A stretch of 64,000 nucleotides of DNA from Candidatus Obscuribacterales bacterium (GCA_019746975.1 JAIERK010000106.1:1-64000), one strand, 5' to 3'; positions 16,201 through 25,901 are shown, counted from the first letter of the stretch. The notes: generated by a model from the letters alone, not told the origin. Translations and numbers: made by a program.

Positions 16201-19200
16201 ATGGAAGATTTTCTCCGACAAGTAAAACAGTCTTCTAGTGCCGACTTTGAGTTGTTTCAACAAGTCTCCGGTCCACCCAAGAAGACGGATAAAAGTGAGC
16301 CTCAGCCGGCGCCTACAGCCGACCGGACACTCAATGCCTCACACTCGGGTGCCGGCGGGTCAACAGAACCTGGCCTGGCAATCGTACAGCAACCGTCTGA
16401 CAAGCCCTCCGGTGTCAGGTTGCCTAATCTCAGTATCTCCGAGCCTGGAGCTGGCGCACCGGATCCCACAAGGTCTAGCGATAGGCTCGCCGCGCTTTTA
16501 AAGCCGTCTGCAGATGCGGTTCTTCCAGGGTTGACAGTTACTTCACCGGAAGATTTGAATGGGTCCAGTCCATCTCATGGCTCTGTTTCACCCCTTATAC
16601 CGGTCAGTCTCCAGAGTCTCGTTACTCCAAGAGACTCTGGTATCAAGTCCGGGCCGAGTTTGCCCGGAGTTAGCGATGAAAAAGGCGGGTCCGGCGATTT
16701 ACCAACAAAGGATAAGAGAAAGACTACTTCGCATGGAGCACCCGATACCACCGAAGTTACCGACCACGGAGCGAAGCCTGTAGCTGCACCTGAGGTGCCG
16801 GTAATAGGTGGTTCGCAACCGGTTGTTTCATCCGGCGAGTTGTCGCTACCAGTCACACGTCAGCGGGGCGTGGGTGTCCGCAGCGAGGGTACCATTCCTT
16901 CGTCGCCTGCTCCGGAGCTCCCCGTAGCTACTCCGACCACTCCGATTGTCGGCCGCAAGGCTAAAGTCGGAGGAGAGGTCGGTTCGCCTCAGCCAGAGCT
17001 GCCGCCTGTTTTACCTGCTGGCACCGTTGGTGTAGAAGGGGATAAGAAATGTACAGCTAAGAATCGTGCCGAAGCTAAGACCCCCCCGCCGCCAGACGTC
17101 CTACCGCTAGTGCATCCAGCCTCCGTCACTCAGGACGCCGGTCTGCGCACCGGGACCAAACCTGGACCGATTCCCAGTCCTGAGCCAACAGCTTCACTGT
17201 TTCTGGGTTCGAGACCTGCATCAGGAGATGGTGTCCTGGGCGGTAGGCAGAATGCGAACGGTAATAGCCCGGAAGCATTATTGGCATTACCTGCAGTGCC
17301 CGCGCCAGGTGGTAGAACGCTGGTTGAGAATGTTGGCGCGACACGGCCATATTCAAAAAGAGAATCTGGATCTAATTCCGATGGGCCCATTCAGCCTAGT
17401 GAAGGGATCTTACCAGAAGTCCGTGGTCGAGCTTATTTGCCCGACTCGAAGCAGCATCTGGCGTCTGATCCGATCCCCGCCCCCCAGAACCCCGGGAGCC
17501 CTCTTCCGAAAGTGATTGGTAATCCAAAAGCAGGAATTTCTGATGGTGCTTCATCAGAAGTGGGACCGAGCTGTTCACCACTAATTCGCGGCGATAATCC
17601 AGCCGGCAACAACGCTCATGTTCCCGGACGAGCGACGGATACTGGTAGCCCACCTTTCCGTGCGCCTGGACCAGATGGTTCACCGCACGCAGGAAATGGA
17701 GAGAAAATATTTGAGGTGGTGAATCGGGGATTGCTCCCACAAGTAGCTCCCGATGTAACAAATACCTGTACTACTGGAAGACCGGGTGAGTCCAACACTG
17801 GCAAGCCCGAAAGCCGAGAAAAACCGGTAGCATTCCCGAGAGCCGCTGCCTCGCCTGTTGGAATACTTGGTGGAGAACGCGGCACCACTGGAGACACCAA
17901 TCGAATCAAGAAGGATGCAGATCCATCCGTACCTTGTAGCAGCCTGCTCCCTTCTGCCAACGGTGAAAGAGGCAAAGTCGATTCTGTTTCACCCCGATCC
18001 CTCAGCAATTTGGCTGGATCTCTGGGAGTCGGCATGGGTTCACTTTCTCCTGCAGGTACCAGGCAGACTCAGCCGCATCTTCCATTGCTAGAGAAGCCTC
18101 TTCTAAAAGACGCTACTCCTGCGCCAATCAGCGACACATGTAGAAACTCTTTGATTGATATCAGTGGTCGTGGCGGGGGATTTGACCTCAAAAGCGATAA
18201 AGGAGATGGTTCTACTACCTCGTTGATCAAATTGCCCGGTGATTTGCATCCAGCCAATCCTAGGGAGATCCATCTACCTCCTGCCACGCCTCGCTCACCT
18301 ATATCTCTTGGTGAAAGACCGTTGCCACCAGCCATACCTGCACCTGCTGGAGTAGGTTTCGGTTCCGGTATGATGACCGTGTTTTCGGATGTAGCCTCCG
18401 AAACACCATCTTTGCGGATTGAAGGCAAAGGTAAACACGGAAAATCGACCGGTGGTGATTTTGCGGCACTTATTGCGCCTTCAGGGTCTGTTAATCGTCT
18501 GGACAATCCTAACAGAGGATTATTAGACGGCAATGGAACTCTAAATCGGACCTTAGGGGGACCGCAGACCGCTTCACCAGAAGGTGCGGAGGGCATTCCA
18601 AAGGGCACTAACTCCCGCGGCGGCCCCCTCTTCGTGCATGCCATACCAGGGCTGACTGGCGACCTCGTAGCAAATGCCTTAGACGCGAAAAAACCTGTTG
18701 CTCCAACTCTTGCGAATCTCGGAAGTCGCGGTAGCATAGATCAGATAGACAAGGAAACTACTAACGCACCGTCACCTGGAAGTACATTCGGGCTAAACAT
18801 AAAGGCGGCGACAAACGAACGTGCTGCCGCAGTTATCCCTTCAATACTGCAGCAGAGAATCCGCGATCTATCGCCATCCGACAGTCCGGCAAGAACAGGC
18901 GAAGGCCACGCTGTCCACTTGCAGATCGCTGGGAACCTGCAACCTGATGCTACTCCCGGTCAACAAGGCCAGGTAAAAAAACGCGAAGCGGATACCATAG
19001 GCGGTTATCTCGCGACTCAGACCGACACTTCCGCTCGCACTCAGAGGAATCATTCCGAGCCAAACGTACAGGCTCCAGAACCGGGCCGGGGACCGTCTCA
19101 GCCCAGTTTTGACCGACCAAACAACCCGAATGCGGATAACGCAGTCGTCAAAAATGTTGGAGCCGTTGGGACTCAGCGTTCGCCGGAGTCGGTGCAAGCA

Positions 19201-21558
19201 TGTACAGTTAATCAGCCAGTCCGGTCGAGCGGTCTCAGTCGGATGGCGGTGGACGGAGATCCATCAGTGGCTCTCGGGAAGCTCGACAGTTCGCTCGTCA
19301 CTGGGCTGATTCCGAAAGTCGATGGTACCAAGGCCAACCTTGCCGATGCATTGGTGGCGGCACAAGCGAATGATCGAATTGTCTCGGCTTCGAGCGCACG
19401 TATTGAACCTGGCATCTCCCTTAGTGGTAAACCCGTCGATTTCACGATTGGATTAATCAGTAAGCAACCGCTCAACAGTGGAAATGAAGTTAAGATAAAC
19501 TCGGTATTCGTAGGCACCGGTAAAAATGTGGGAACCGAAGTGTCACCACTTTCGGTGCAGCAATTCCCTCATGGTCAAAATACCGCTTTCCCTGTATCTA
19601 TCTCTGGCCTTGATGGCCGAACCTCGACTGCTCCAAAGATTGAAGTCGTAATTGGTGAGCCTATTAGAGCAGCCGGACTTGTCGATTCAATCAACGCCCT
19701 GGCTGGAAAGCTCTTCCCTACCGGAAAATCGACAACGACTTCGGATGGCGGTGCCGCGAAAGTTGATGTCACCACTGGTGTCAAAGCTGTTTCGATTCAG
19801 ATTGGTTCCTTGCAGGGGGCCCTTCCCGGTATAGTCTCTGGAGCCGTCAACGCAACCACGAGCGACCTGACTGGTGGTGTGAAAGACGCATCCGGACTGA
19901 CCCCGGTTGCGAAGGTCGATACCGGCAACGTACTGAGTGGTATCAGATCCGATTTTATCTCCGGCTTGAAAGAGCAGATTGCTACTCTACTTCCGACAAG
20001 CCTCGCCGGAAAACTAACTACTTCGGAAGGTCCGGCAATCAAGGCTGATGGCGTTACAGTTACCTCGACTTCGATTAATAATCCTCAGGGTTTCGTCGGT
20101 GCGAAGAACGATGCGATTGTCCCTGGCAGAGTGGACGCTGCCGGAACTATCAGAAGCGACGGCACCGTTAAAGGCGATGGAGCGATGGCTCCAACCGGCA
20201 AGGCTCCAAATTCGATCGAGGGTATTGTCAGAGGTATTGGTCTGACACCGCCTCTGGTAGCTAGCATTGCATCGGCAATCAAGTTTGGGCAGCCGCTTCC
20301 GGAAGGCGTGACATTTCAAAATGGCGAGATTGCTATCAAGCACGGTGGCGAAGTCCTCTTCTTCCCTGGTTTGCAGGCTGCTCTTAAGTTTGCAGAACTG
20401 GTTGGACTAGTTGATTCAGAACCCGAAGAAGAGCTTGAAGATGCCGATAGAGACAACGCGGACAACCAAGATAGTTGGGCGAGTGAGACGCGAGTCAAGT
20501 ACTTGGTAAAAGAAGGCGACACGCTAGAAACAATTAGTACGCAGCAGCTCGGAGATAAGCGGTTCGTCGATCTGGTTGTCACGATCAACCGAAGCGAAGT
20601 CTTGCTCCACCTGGTCAATGGGAAGAAGGCTCCATTCGTTTATCCTGGGCAGGTCCTTTGGTTGCCGAGTGCTCGTGAAGTTGCAGTCCACCGCAAGAAT
20701 TATTTCGTCCAGAAAAAGGCGAGCTTACTTAAGTCCGTACCAGTAGGTGCCGGCTGCAATACGGATGATGAAAACACATCAGAGCCGATTGAAAGAGAAA
20801 GGGAAGTTACTGCCAAAGAGGCTTGTGAATCTCTTCACGCTGAGTATCAACACACTGTTGTCAACGCGGCTCGTGTCGGTAATCCGAAGACCACCGTGCG
20901 CGATCGTCCACAGCTACAGACCTGTGACAACGAGCTCTTCTCTGCTTTGAATCGAGTGCGTCACACCGGAAATAGACCAAGCGTCGAGATTTCGGTTCCT
21001 GTTTTGGATCGCAATCCTCGAGCGACGGTCATTACTGCCCCGGTTGTTCTTCATGTAGCCGATATTGAAATAGATACTATCAGCGATACCATTCTTGTTT
21101 TATCTGACGAAACGAGCCCGGCTCCTGTCGAGACGCAGAGATTGCTGGAGGTTCGACCATTGTCACGTGGTGCTCGCGTAATTGTGAGTGATCTTCGGAG
21201 TGACCCGGGCAGCATTTCGGTAAAGCTCGAGATGTTCGTCAATGATGATTGGACTCTGCTTGCAGCCTATGAGGGTACGGAATCCGGCGCTTTCAGGATT
21301 CGATACGGACAAAATGGCGACAGGTCAGTGATGAAGGTTCAACTCCCTTCCAGAATTGTGAAAGCGATGGCACTTGAAGACTTCACCCGCAACTGGTTGA
21401 CCTATCACTCTAACTTTATTGCCAACGTCGTGAAGAACGGAGTCGACAGCAGTCCTCATCAACAAACCCCGATGCCGACTTGTAATAAAGTGTCAATGCG
21501 CAGGCTATCGTCCGGCAATCGCTTCGTTTTGAAGGACCGGAAGAATGTGCGCTTATAG
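16201..21558 (+). CDS. Giant disordered protein with one LysM domain and shared C-terminal module
   Basis: From the ATG the product has about 1785 residues (MEDFLRQVKQSSSADF). An in-frame TTG at 16153 would add 16 residues; neither start has a clear ribosome site. Residues of about 20-900 are Pro/Gly/Ser-rich and appear disordered. Residues of about 1000-1400 contain repeated motifs on Val/Gly/Asp/Lys such as DALVAAQAN and LVDSINALAGKLFP. A LysM domain lies about 1430-1495 (YLVKEGDTLETISTQQL ending VLWLPSAREV). The C-terminal 100 residues (WTLLAAYEG, VMKVQLPS, NWLTYHSNF) parallel the divergent gene's (WSPILEYE, SVKIDLPA, NWTSYKQKY). No signal peptide is visible. Partner or paralogue of the 11609-15766 product; function unknown. 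Confidence 0.84.
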   Translation: MEDFLRQVKQSSSADFELFQQVSGPPKKTDKSEPQPAPTADRTLNASHSGAGGSTEPGLAIVQQPSDKPSGVRLPNLSISEPGAGAPDPTRSSDRLAALLKPSADAVLPGLTVTSPEDLNGSSPSHGSVSPLIPVSLQSLVTPRDSGIKSGPSLPGVSDEKGGSGDLPTKDKRKTTSHGAPDTTEVTDHGAKPVAAPEVPVIGGSQPVVSSGELSLPVTRQRGVGVRSEGTIPSSPAPELPVATPTTPIVGRKAKVGGEVGSPQPELPPVLPAGTVGVEGDKKCTAKNRAEAKTPPPPDVLPLVHPASVTQDAGLRTGTKPGPIPSPEPTASLFLGSRPASGDGVLGGRQNANGNSPEALLALPAVPAPGGRTLVENVGATRPYSKRESGSNSDGPIQPSEGILPEVRGRAYLPDSKQHLASDPIPAPQNPGSPLPKVIGNPKAGISDGASSEVGPSCSPLIRGDNPAGNNAHVPGRATDTGSPPFRAPGPDGSPHAGNGEKIFEVVNRGLLPQVAPDVTNTCTTGRPGESNTGKPESREKPVAFPRAAASPVGILGGERGTTGDTNRIKKDADPSVPCSSLLPSANGERGKVDSVSPRSLSNLAGSLGVGMGSLSPAGTRQTQPHLPLLEKPLLKDATPAPISDTCRNSLIDISGRGGGFDLKSDKGDGSTTSLIKLPGDLHPANPREIHLPPATPRSPISLGERPLPPAIPAPAGVGFGSGMMTVFSDVASETPSLRIEGKGKHGKSTGGDFAALIAPSGSVNRLDNPNRGLLDGNGTLNRTLGGPQTASPEGAEGIPKGTNSRGGPLFVHAIPGLTGDLVANALDAKKPVAPTLANLGSRGSIDQIDKETTNAPSPGSTFGLNIKAATNERAAAVIPSILQQRIRDLSPSDSPARTGEGHAVHLQIAGNLQPDATPGQQGQVKKREADTIGGYLATQTDTSARTQRNHSEPNVQAPEPGRGPSQPSFDRPNNPNADNAVVKNVGAVGTQRSPESVQACTVNQPVRSSGLSRMAVDGDPSVALGKLDSSLVTGLIPKVDGTKANLADALVAAQANDRIVSASSARIEPGISLSGKPVDFTIGLISKQPLNSGNEVKINSVFVGTGKNVGTEVSPLSVQQFPHGQNTAFPVSISGLDGRTSTAPKIEVVIGEPIRAAGLVDSINALAGKLFPTGKSTTTSDGGAAKVDVTTGVKAVSIQIGSLQGALPGIVSGAVNATTSDLTGGVKDASGLTPVAKVDTGNVLSGIRSDFISGLKEQIATLLPTSLAGKLTTSEGPAIKADGVTVTSTSINNPQGFVGAKNDAIVPGRVDAAGTIRSDGTVKGDGAMAPTGKAPNSIEGIVRGIGLTPPLVASIASAIKFGQPLPEGVTFQNGEIAIKHGGEVLFFPGLQAALKFAELVGLVDSEPEEELEDADRDNADNQDSWASETRVKYLVKEGDTLETISTQQLGDKRFVDLVVTINRSEVLLHLVNGKKAPFVYPGQVLWLPSAREVAVHRKNYFVQKKASLLKSVPVGAGCNTDDENTSEPIEREREVTAKEACESLHAEYQHTVVNAARVGNPKTTVRDRPQLQTCDNELFSALNRVRHTGNRPSVEISVPVLDRNPRATVITAPVVLHVADIEIDTISDTILVLSDETSPAPVETQRLLEVRPLSRGARVIVSDLRSDPGSISVKLEMFVNDDWTLLAAYEGTESGAFRIRYGQNGDRSVMKVQLPSRIVKAMALEDFTRNWLTYHSNFIANVVKNGVDSSPHQQTPMPTCNKVSMRRLSSGNRFVLKDRKNVRL

Positions 21559-21585
21559 AAATCATGCCGATACCGATAATGGTGC

Positions 21586-22602
21586 CTAAGTCGCAATCCT
21601 CGGGTTCGAGAGTATCCTCTTTAGCTGTTCATAAACCATCGTGGCAGTAATCCGACTCATACAAACACCTGCCGAGTTTTCATCCGTCAGAGTGCAATGC
21701 TTTTTGTACTGACATTTGCACTCGTCTCGTTTATCAACTGCAAAATCCAGATAGCCATAGGGTCCGCTTCGAGTCAATGCAGTCGGCCCGTAAAGACCCA
21801 CTACTGGAGTGCCAACGGCGACTGCGATGTGGGCTGGACCGGTGTCTGCAGATACGACTGCCGAACAACCTTTTAGAAAACTGGCGGTTTGAGCGAGGGT
21901 AAGTGTGCCGCAGAGATTGATCAGCGGAATTTCAGAGCAACGATTTTGAAGCTCCGTAGCAATTGCTACTTCTTCGCTGCCACCGATCAACGCGACGGCG
22001 TATGCATCACGACTATTGATCAGTTCTATCAGTTCGCAAAATCCATCAGGCGTCCAGGCGCGATTTGGTCTCAGCCGCCCAACACCAGGCGCTACTGCGA
22101 TTATTCGTCGACCATTCTCGGCAGGTCGAACACTGTCTATTATCTTTCTCACACTGTCTTCGGTCGGACAGATGGTCGGAAAAAGTTGGGTCGGAACTAC
22201 TTCGACGATTGGCCTAATTGTGTCGACAAAGTTGTCAGCTGCGTGCCGAATCGGCTCAATGCCATCCTTCCTTTTCTTGTAGCTCAGGCGAAATTTGCCG
22301 CTCAGGAAAGCCATCAACTTACCTTTCGGAGCGTTGGACAGGTCGATGAAGAGATCAGGCTTCAGGCTCTTGAGCTGGCTTGTCAGGGCAAATATATTTT
22401 GACCTCGCCGGTATTCGACGAAATCATCTACTGCCGGGCACATATCCTTTATGACTGGACTCAAGCTTTCGTGAGACCAATAGGTTATGCGCGCATTTTG
22501 GAAATTCCTTTTAAGAATGGTCGCGACCGGAGTGGCAAGCATGGCATCGCCGATGGCGGCGGGATGAAATATGACGATATGTTCGAATGCTTTCACTTTC
22601 AT
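21586..22602 (-). CDS. Glycosyltransferase family 9 (heptosyltransferase-like)
   Basis: The 338-residue length is normal for GT9 (ADP-heptose:LPS heptosyltransferase type). The N-terminal VIFHPAAIGDAMLATPVA is the family's acceptor-side start. The C-terminal VSADTGPAHIAVAVGTPVV followed by GLYGPT is the nucleotide-sugar signature, and VAPGVGRLRPNRAW begins the second Rossmann domain. These enzymes add a sugar to lipopolysaccharide core or a similar glycan on the inner face of the membrane. The actual sugar cannot be told from sequence. The gene stands alone, tail to tail with the giant LysM gene and only 28 bases from it. Confidence 0.9.
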   Translation of the reverse strand: MKVKAFEHIVIFHPAAIGDAMLATPVATILKRNFQNARITYWSHESLSPVIKDMCPAVDDFVEYRRGQNIFALTSQLKSLKPDLFIDLSNAPKGKLMAFLSGKFRLSYKKRKDGIEPIRHAADNFVDTIRPIVEVVPTQLFPTICPTEDSVRKIIDSVRPAENGRRIIAVAPGVGRLRPNRAWTPDGFCELIELINSRDAYAVALIGGSEEVAIATELQNRCSEIPLINLCGTLTLAQTASFLKGCSAVVSADTGPAHIAVAVGTPVVGLYGPTALTRSGPYGYLDFAVDKRDECKCQYKKHCTLTDENSAGVCMSRITATMVYEQLKRILSNPRIAT

Positions 22603-22652
22603 TGGCTATGGTTCACTGGACTTTCCAGCAACATGAATTATCATTATTAGTT

Positions 22653-22961
22653 ATGTATGATGAATCCGCTTACGTTTTAGGTTGGCCCCAACCCTCCGGC
22701 AAAATTGCCATCTTATGTCGCTCTCGTGGCTCCAGCCCTGGTCCGGCATATTGCTGGACTAAGCGGGAAGCCATTCAACTTCGGACCAGGCTCGCTAATG
22801 ACAAGCGTGGCGAGCAAAATCCATCCGCAAGACGGATTGTACGGCAGCTGCTCGTATATAGATACAGAGCTACCAGATATCCTTTACCCTGGAGACCAGG
22901 TGACTTGTGGGTCTATGCTGATCCGTTGCAGTTAGAGGCGATGGAAGCGCACCACGAGTAA
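22653..22961 (+). CDS. Small hypothetical protein
   Basis: A frame of 102 residues starts at an ATG (MYDESAYVLGWPQPSGKIA) and ends in YADPLQLEAMEAHHE. Its composition is balanced, with many Arg, Tyr and Trp, and it fills the otherwise empty space between two minus-strand genes. No ribosome site or known domain is visible. A competing frame at 22705-22935 looks less protein-like. Treat as tentative. Confidence 0.4.
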   Translation: MYDESAYVLGWPQPSGKIAILCRSRGSSPGPAYCWTKREAIQLRTRLANDKRGEQNPSARRIVRQLLVYRYRATRYPLPWRPGDLWVYADPLQLEAMEAHHE

Positions 22962-22965
22962 TCGG

Positions 22966-23895
22966 CTAAAGCCGATCTCTGTCCAGACCGGTGGCAACGC
23001 AAAGTTCGACGTAGCAGTTGGCTTTGATCTTTTCGGCTTCGAAATTTTTTGTATAAACATCGTGCATCGATCTGTATATATCAGTCAATCGCACTGACTT
23101 GGAGCCTCTGACCATCGAGCTCTCCAGGATCTGCTGAAGGGACTTCATCCCTTTGCTCTCGAGATAGTCGCCGACGTTGATACTAAATAAGCTACCACTT
23201 TTCTCTTGACAAAGCACCCTCGGTGGTGCCACTTTAAGACAGAGTTCTTTTCTCACATTCAGTTCTGCAACGAGCGCCCCGACCTCTGACCAGAGCTGCA
23301 CATCGACGAATTCGTCCAGTTCTAACCTGTTACCTTCGTAGAGTCTAACTAGAGATTTGTTGGTGGCATGGAATGATTGGTGTGCGAATGTCAGGATGAG
23401 TTTTTCATCGTTAAACAGCTGATCGAGAATGATGGTGTCATCTTCGAAGGAGTATTCGCTCGGTTGGGTCGGGTCGGAGCGGCGTACTTTTACTTTGTCG
23501 CTCCAGGGAACGGCTGTGAGCAACGCGATCTGTTTATCCAAAGATGGTGACGACTTGCAATCATTTTGGGAATGAACTGCTGAGCCAAGGTCAGCGGTCT
23601 GGTATCGATGAAGGTATCGGCACTTGCTGGACGATATAAATCCGAACGCGCTCTCGACCTGTTCCGTTGTCGATTTCGCTTTACCGGTTGCGAGCGCTAG
23701 TTGCGTAGTGTCTTCCGACGCATCTGTAATCTCGAACTTATCAACGCTCGGCATGCCCTCGGAGAAGGAGGTAAATTTGTTCGGATTGCTGTCGACCGCG
23801 TCCTTGAACTCCTTACCCTGGTGCGCATGCTGGAGGCGCTCGTCGTTGAGCGTGTCGTCGAATTGACCGTCAGAACTGTCCGATTTCTTAGACAA
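22966..23895 (-). CDS. Hypothetical protein with degenerate zincin-like motif
   Basis: The product has 309 residues from a TTG start; an in-frame stop two codons upstream excludes a longer version. The first 100 residues are acidic and polar. The C-terminal part contains LILTFAHQSFHATNKSL, laid out like an AHExxHA zincin helix but with Gln in place of the catalytic Glu. It is followed by VDVQLWSEVGALVAELNVRKE, where zincins often carry further ligands. No signal peptide is visible. The motif reading is inference: it may be an inactive peptidase fold or chance. Convergent with the small gene upstream in coordinates and divergent from the phosphate transporter. Confidence 0.7.
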   Translation of the reverse strand: MSKKSDSSDGQFDDTLNDERLQHAHQGKEFKDAVDSNPNKFTSFSEGMPSVDKFEITDASEDTTQLALATGKAKSTTEQVESAFGFISSSKCRYLHRYQTADLGSAVHSQNDCKSSPSLDKQIALLTAVPWSDKVKVRRSDPTQPSEYSFEDDTIILDQLFNDEKLILTFAHQSFHATNKSLVRLYEGNRLELDEFVDVQLWSEVGALVAELNVRKELCLKVAPPRVLCQEKSGSLFSINVGDYLESKGMKSLQQILESSMVRGSKSVRLTDIYRSMHDVYTKNFEAEKIKANCYVELCVATGLDRDRL

Positions 23896-24162
23896 AGTTT
23901 ATTGCCGAATGAATTGCCGTCGTCATTGATTGTACCCTTGAAGCAGCCTAGATTATTGCTGCTATTTGAATACGATTTTGAATGGAAAACTGGCGGAGTA
24001 TGAAGCTCTCGATGCTGATGCGGCGGCATCGTGCCGCTATATCACGACGATCTTGTAACGAAATGCGCTGGTAGAGCACCAGTTAACTCACCCTTAACCG
24101 GCGGATTGATATCTATTTGAGTGACAAGGTGTCTCAGACATAACGGAGCCTTCAGAACAATA

Positions 24163-25188
24163 ATGAGTTTCGACACGATCGTTGCAGTTCTTGCCGTAGC
24201 GCTCGCTTTGGGATTCGACTTCGTTAATGGATTCCACGATACCGCCAACGCAGTCGCTACCGTCATTTATACAAAAGCGTTGAAACCCGGAATTGCAATC
24301 GTAATGAGCGGGTTGCTCAACTGTCTCGGAGCGCTTTTGGTAGGAACCGCTGTTGCTCAGGTGATAACCAAGATCATTCCGTCCGATACTGTCACCTTGC
24401 CAATAGTGGTTGCCGTTCTTATCGCGGCCGTTATATGGAACCTGGTCACCTGGTGGTACGGCATACCGGTGAGCTCGTCGCACTGTCTGATTGGCAGCTT
24501 ATTCGGCGCTGGTGTGACAGCGGCAGGATGGGATGGTGTTGAGTGGCATGAGCTCAACAAAGTATTTCTCGCGTTGGTAATATCGCCTGTGGTTGGTTTT
24601 GGTGCCGGCGCTCTTGCGACTTGGTTAGCGTTGTTGTATTCGAAGGAAAAGGAAAACCCCGGCAGCAAACGACAGGCTCATTATCAGGTGATGCGATGGT
24701 TGCACATTTTCGCCAGCGCCTCTGTGAGTTTTAGCCATGGCAGTAACGATGGGCAGAAAACGATGGGTATCATCACGCTGATACTCGCAACTCACTTCAC
24801 AGGTTATTCAATAGAGCATGTTCCATTTTGGGTCGTGATCTCGGCGGCCAGCGCAATCGGGCTGGGTACCGTTATTGGTGGCTGGCGTGTGATCAGAACC
24901 GTGGGTACGAAGATTAGCCGCGAAAGGCTCAGCCACTCTCAGGGCTTCGGCGCGTCCTTCAGTACAGCGTTGATTATTTTGACTGCCTCTACAATCGGAG
25001 CGCCGATCAGCACAACCCATACGCTTAGCTCTGCTGTGGCTGGCGGGACTCTTCCAATGTATGGGCGCGAGAAGATCAATCCCAAGACTTTGAAGTTGAT
25101 TTTGCTTGCGTGGGTGCTGACTTTTCCAGTAGCATTTGGGTTATCTTCATTATGCTATTTGGGTCTCAAGCTTATATGGCACAACTAA
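24163..25188 (+). CDS. pit: Low-affinity inorganic phosphate transporter, Pit family
   Basis: The product has 341 residues from an ATG; a GTG 42 bases upstream in frame is less likely. It is a polytopic inner membrane protein of the PiT/Pho4 family, which moves phosphate (as metal-phosphate in bacteria) with protons. Both duplicated family signatures are present: GFDFVNGFHDTANAVATV near the N-terminus and FSHGSNDGQKTMGI in the middle. GAPISTTHTLSSAVAGG near the end is also typical. No PhoU-like (DUF47) gene sits beside it, which is the usual partner. A universal stress protein gene follows after 14 bases, probably in the same operon. Confidence 0.95.
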   Translation: MSFDTIVAVLAVALALGFDFVNGFHDTANAVATVIYTKALKPGIAIVMSGLLNCLGALLVGTAVAQVITKIIPSDTVTLPIVVAVLIAAVIWNLVTWWYGIPVSSSHCLIGSLFGAGVTAAGWDGVEWHELNKVFLALVISPVVGFGAGALATWLALLYSKEKENPGSKRQAHYQVMRWLHIFASASVSFSHGSNDGQKTMGIITLILATHFTGYSIEHVPFWVVISAASAIGLGTVIGGWRVIRTVGTKISRERLSHSQGFGASFSTALIILTASTIGAPISTTHTLSSAVAGGTLPMYGREKINPKTLKLILLAWVLTFPVAFGLSSLCYLGLKLIWHN

Positions 25189-25202
25189 GCAGGAGCGTCT
25201 GA

Positions 25203-25703
25203 ATGAAATTTGTAGTCGCATTCAGCAGTCCGAAAAGGAGCGCCAAAACAGTGGATCTGGCCGCTCGTCATGCGCGCGCTCTGGGCGCAGAGATTGTTTT
25301 GATTCGGGTCGTACCGGACCCGGAAAAAGTTGGGGTCGTCGCGCAGCTCATATCCACGGATCGACCGATGGACAAGGCGAAGGCTCAGGTGGATGAAGTC
25401 GTGGCTCGACTGAAGAATTCTGGGCTAGAGGCTTCTGGTATCGTCAGGGTTGGCGAAGTAGCCAAAGGGATTTGCGATATCGCTCAAGAAATTTCTGCGG
25501 ATTTGTTGTTCCTCGGAACAACCGAGGTCCACAAAGGACGTAGTTCGTTGTTCTTCAAAAAAGATCCAATCGTCCAGTACCTGGTCGATAACTGCCCGGT
25601 CGCGCTTTATTTGGTAAGGACTCCAGAGATCAACTCAGCAATGGATGATGCCGATGACATTGCTGCTTCGGAGACGCCATCTTCACCGGAAGCCGCTTCT
25701 TGA
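25203..25703 (+). CDS. Universal stress protein (UspA family)
   Basis: The product has 166 residues with an AGGAG-type ribosome site a few bases before the ATG. The fold signature is clear: MKFVVAFSSPKRS at strand 1, HARALGAEIVLIRVV, and a C-terminal nucleotide loop region where DLLFLGTTEVHKGRSSLFF replaces the usual G-x2-G-x9-G(S/T) arrangement, ending PVALYLVR. The last 25 residues are an acidic tail. The close spacing behind the Pit gene suggests co-transcription, so it may respond to phosphate or ATP status. The ATP-binding glycine loop is only partly conserved, so nucleotide binding is uncertain. Confidence 0.88.
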   Translation: MKFVVAFSSPKRSAKTVDLAARHARALGAEIVLIRVVPDPEKVGVVAQLISTDRPMDKAKAQVDEVVARLKNSGLEASGIVRVGEVAKGICDIAQEISADLLFLGTTEVHKGRSSLFFKKDPIVQYLVDNCPVALYLVRTPEINSAMDDADDIAASETPSSPEAAS

Positions 25704-25708
25704 GTGAG

Positions 25709-25847
25709 CAATCGTAGGGTCGAGGCCTTGCCTCGTCTGGGGCATGGTGTTCAAATCTTAGAGAGGGGCTATTCTCGATTGGTAGCGCCGTGACCCTACA
25801 CAATTGTAGAGTTGAGGTCATTCCTCGTCTGGGGGCGGCGTTTAAAT
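25709..25847. repeat. Two imperfect direct repeats of a hairpin-forming element
   Basis: Copy 1 (25709-25756) and copy 2 (25801-25847) share the order CAAT-GTAG-GT-GAGG, CCTCGTCTGGGG, then TTCAAAT or TTTAAAT. Copy 1 has a GAGG-CCTTG-CCTC hairpin core. They fill the gap between two convergent genes, where dispersed REP-like elements often lie. Confidence 0.6.
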
Positions 25848-25901
25848 AGCAGAGTGGTCTATGGAACGAGTCTAAATGGGTCGCCCCAGGGATTAACCGA
25901 C

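Noticed and set aside
16575-18737. Minus-strand frames of 90-220 codons inside the plus-strand giant gene
   Set aside because: Pro/Gly-rich coding leaves the opposite strand open by chance; these frames overlap a clearly better gene.
22705-22935. Alternative 76-codon plus frame
   Set aside because: The overlapping 22653-22961 frame has a more balanced composition, though both remain weak.
25709-25847. CRISPR-like direct repeats
   Set aside because: Only two diverged copies with unequal flanks and no cas genes; REP-like elements fit better.
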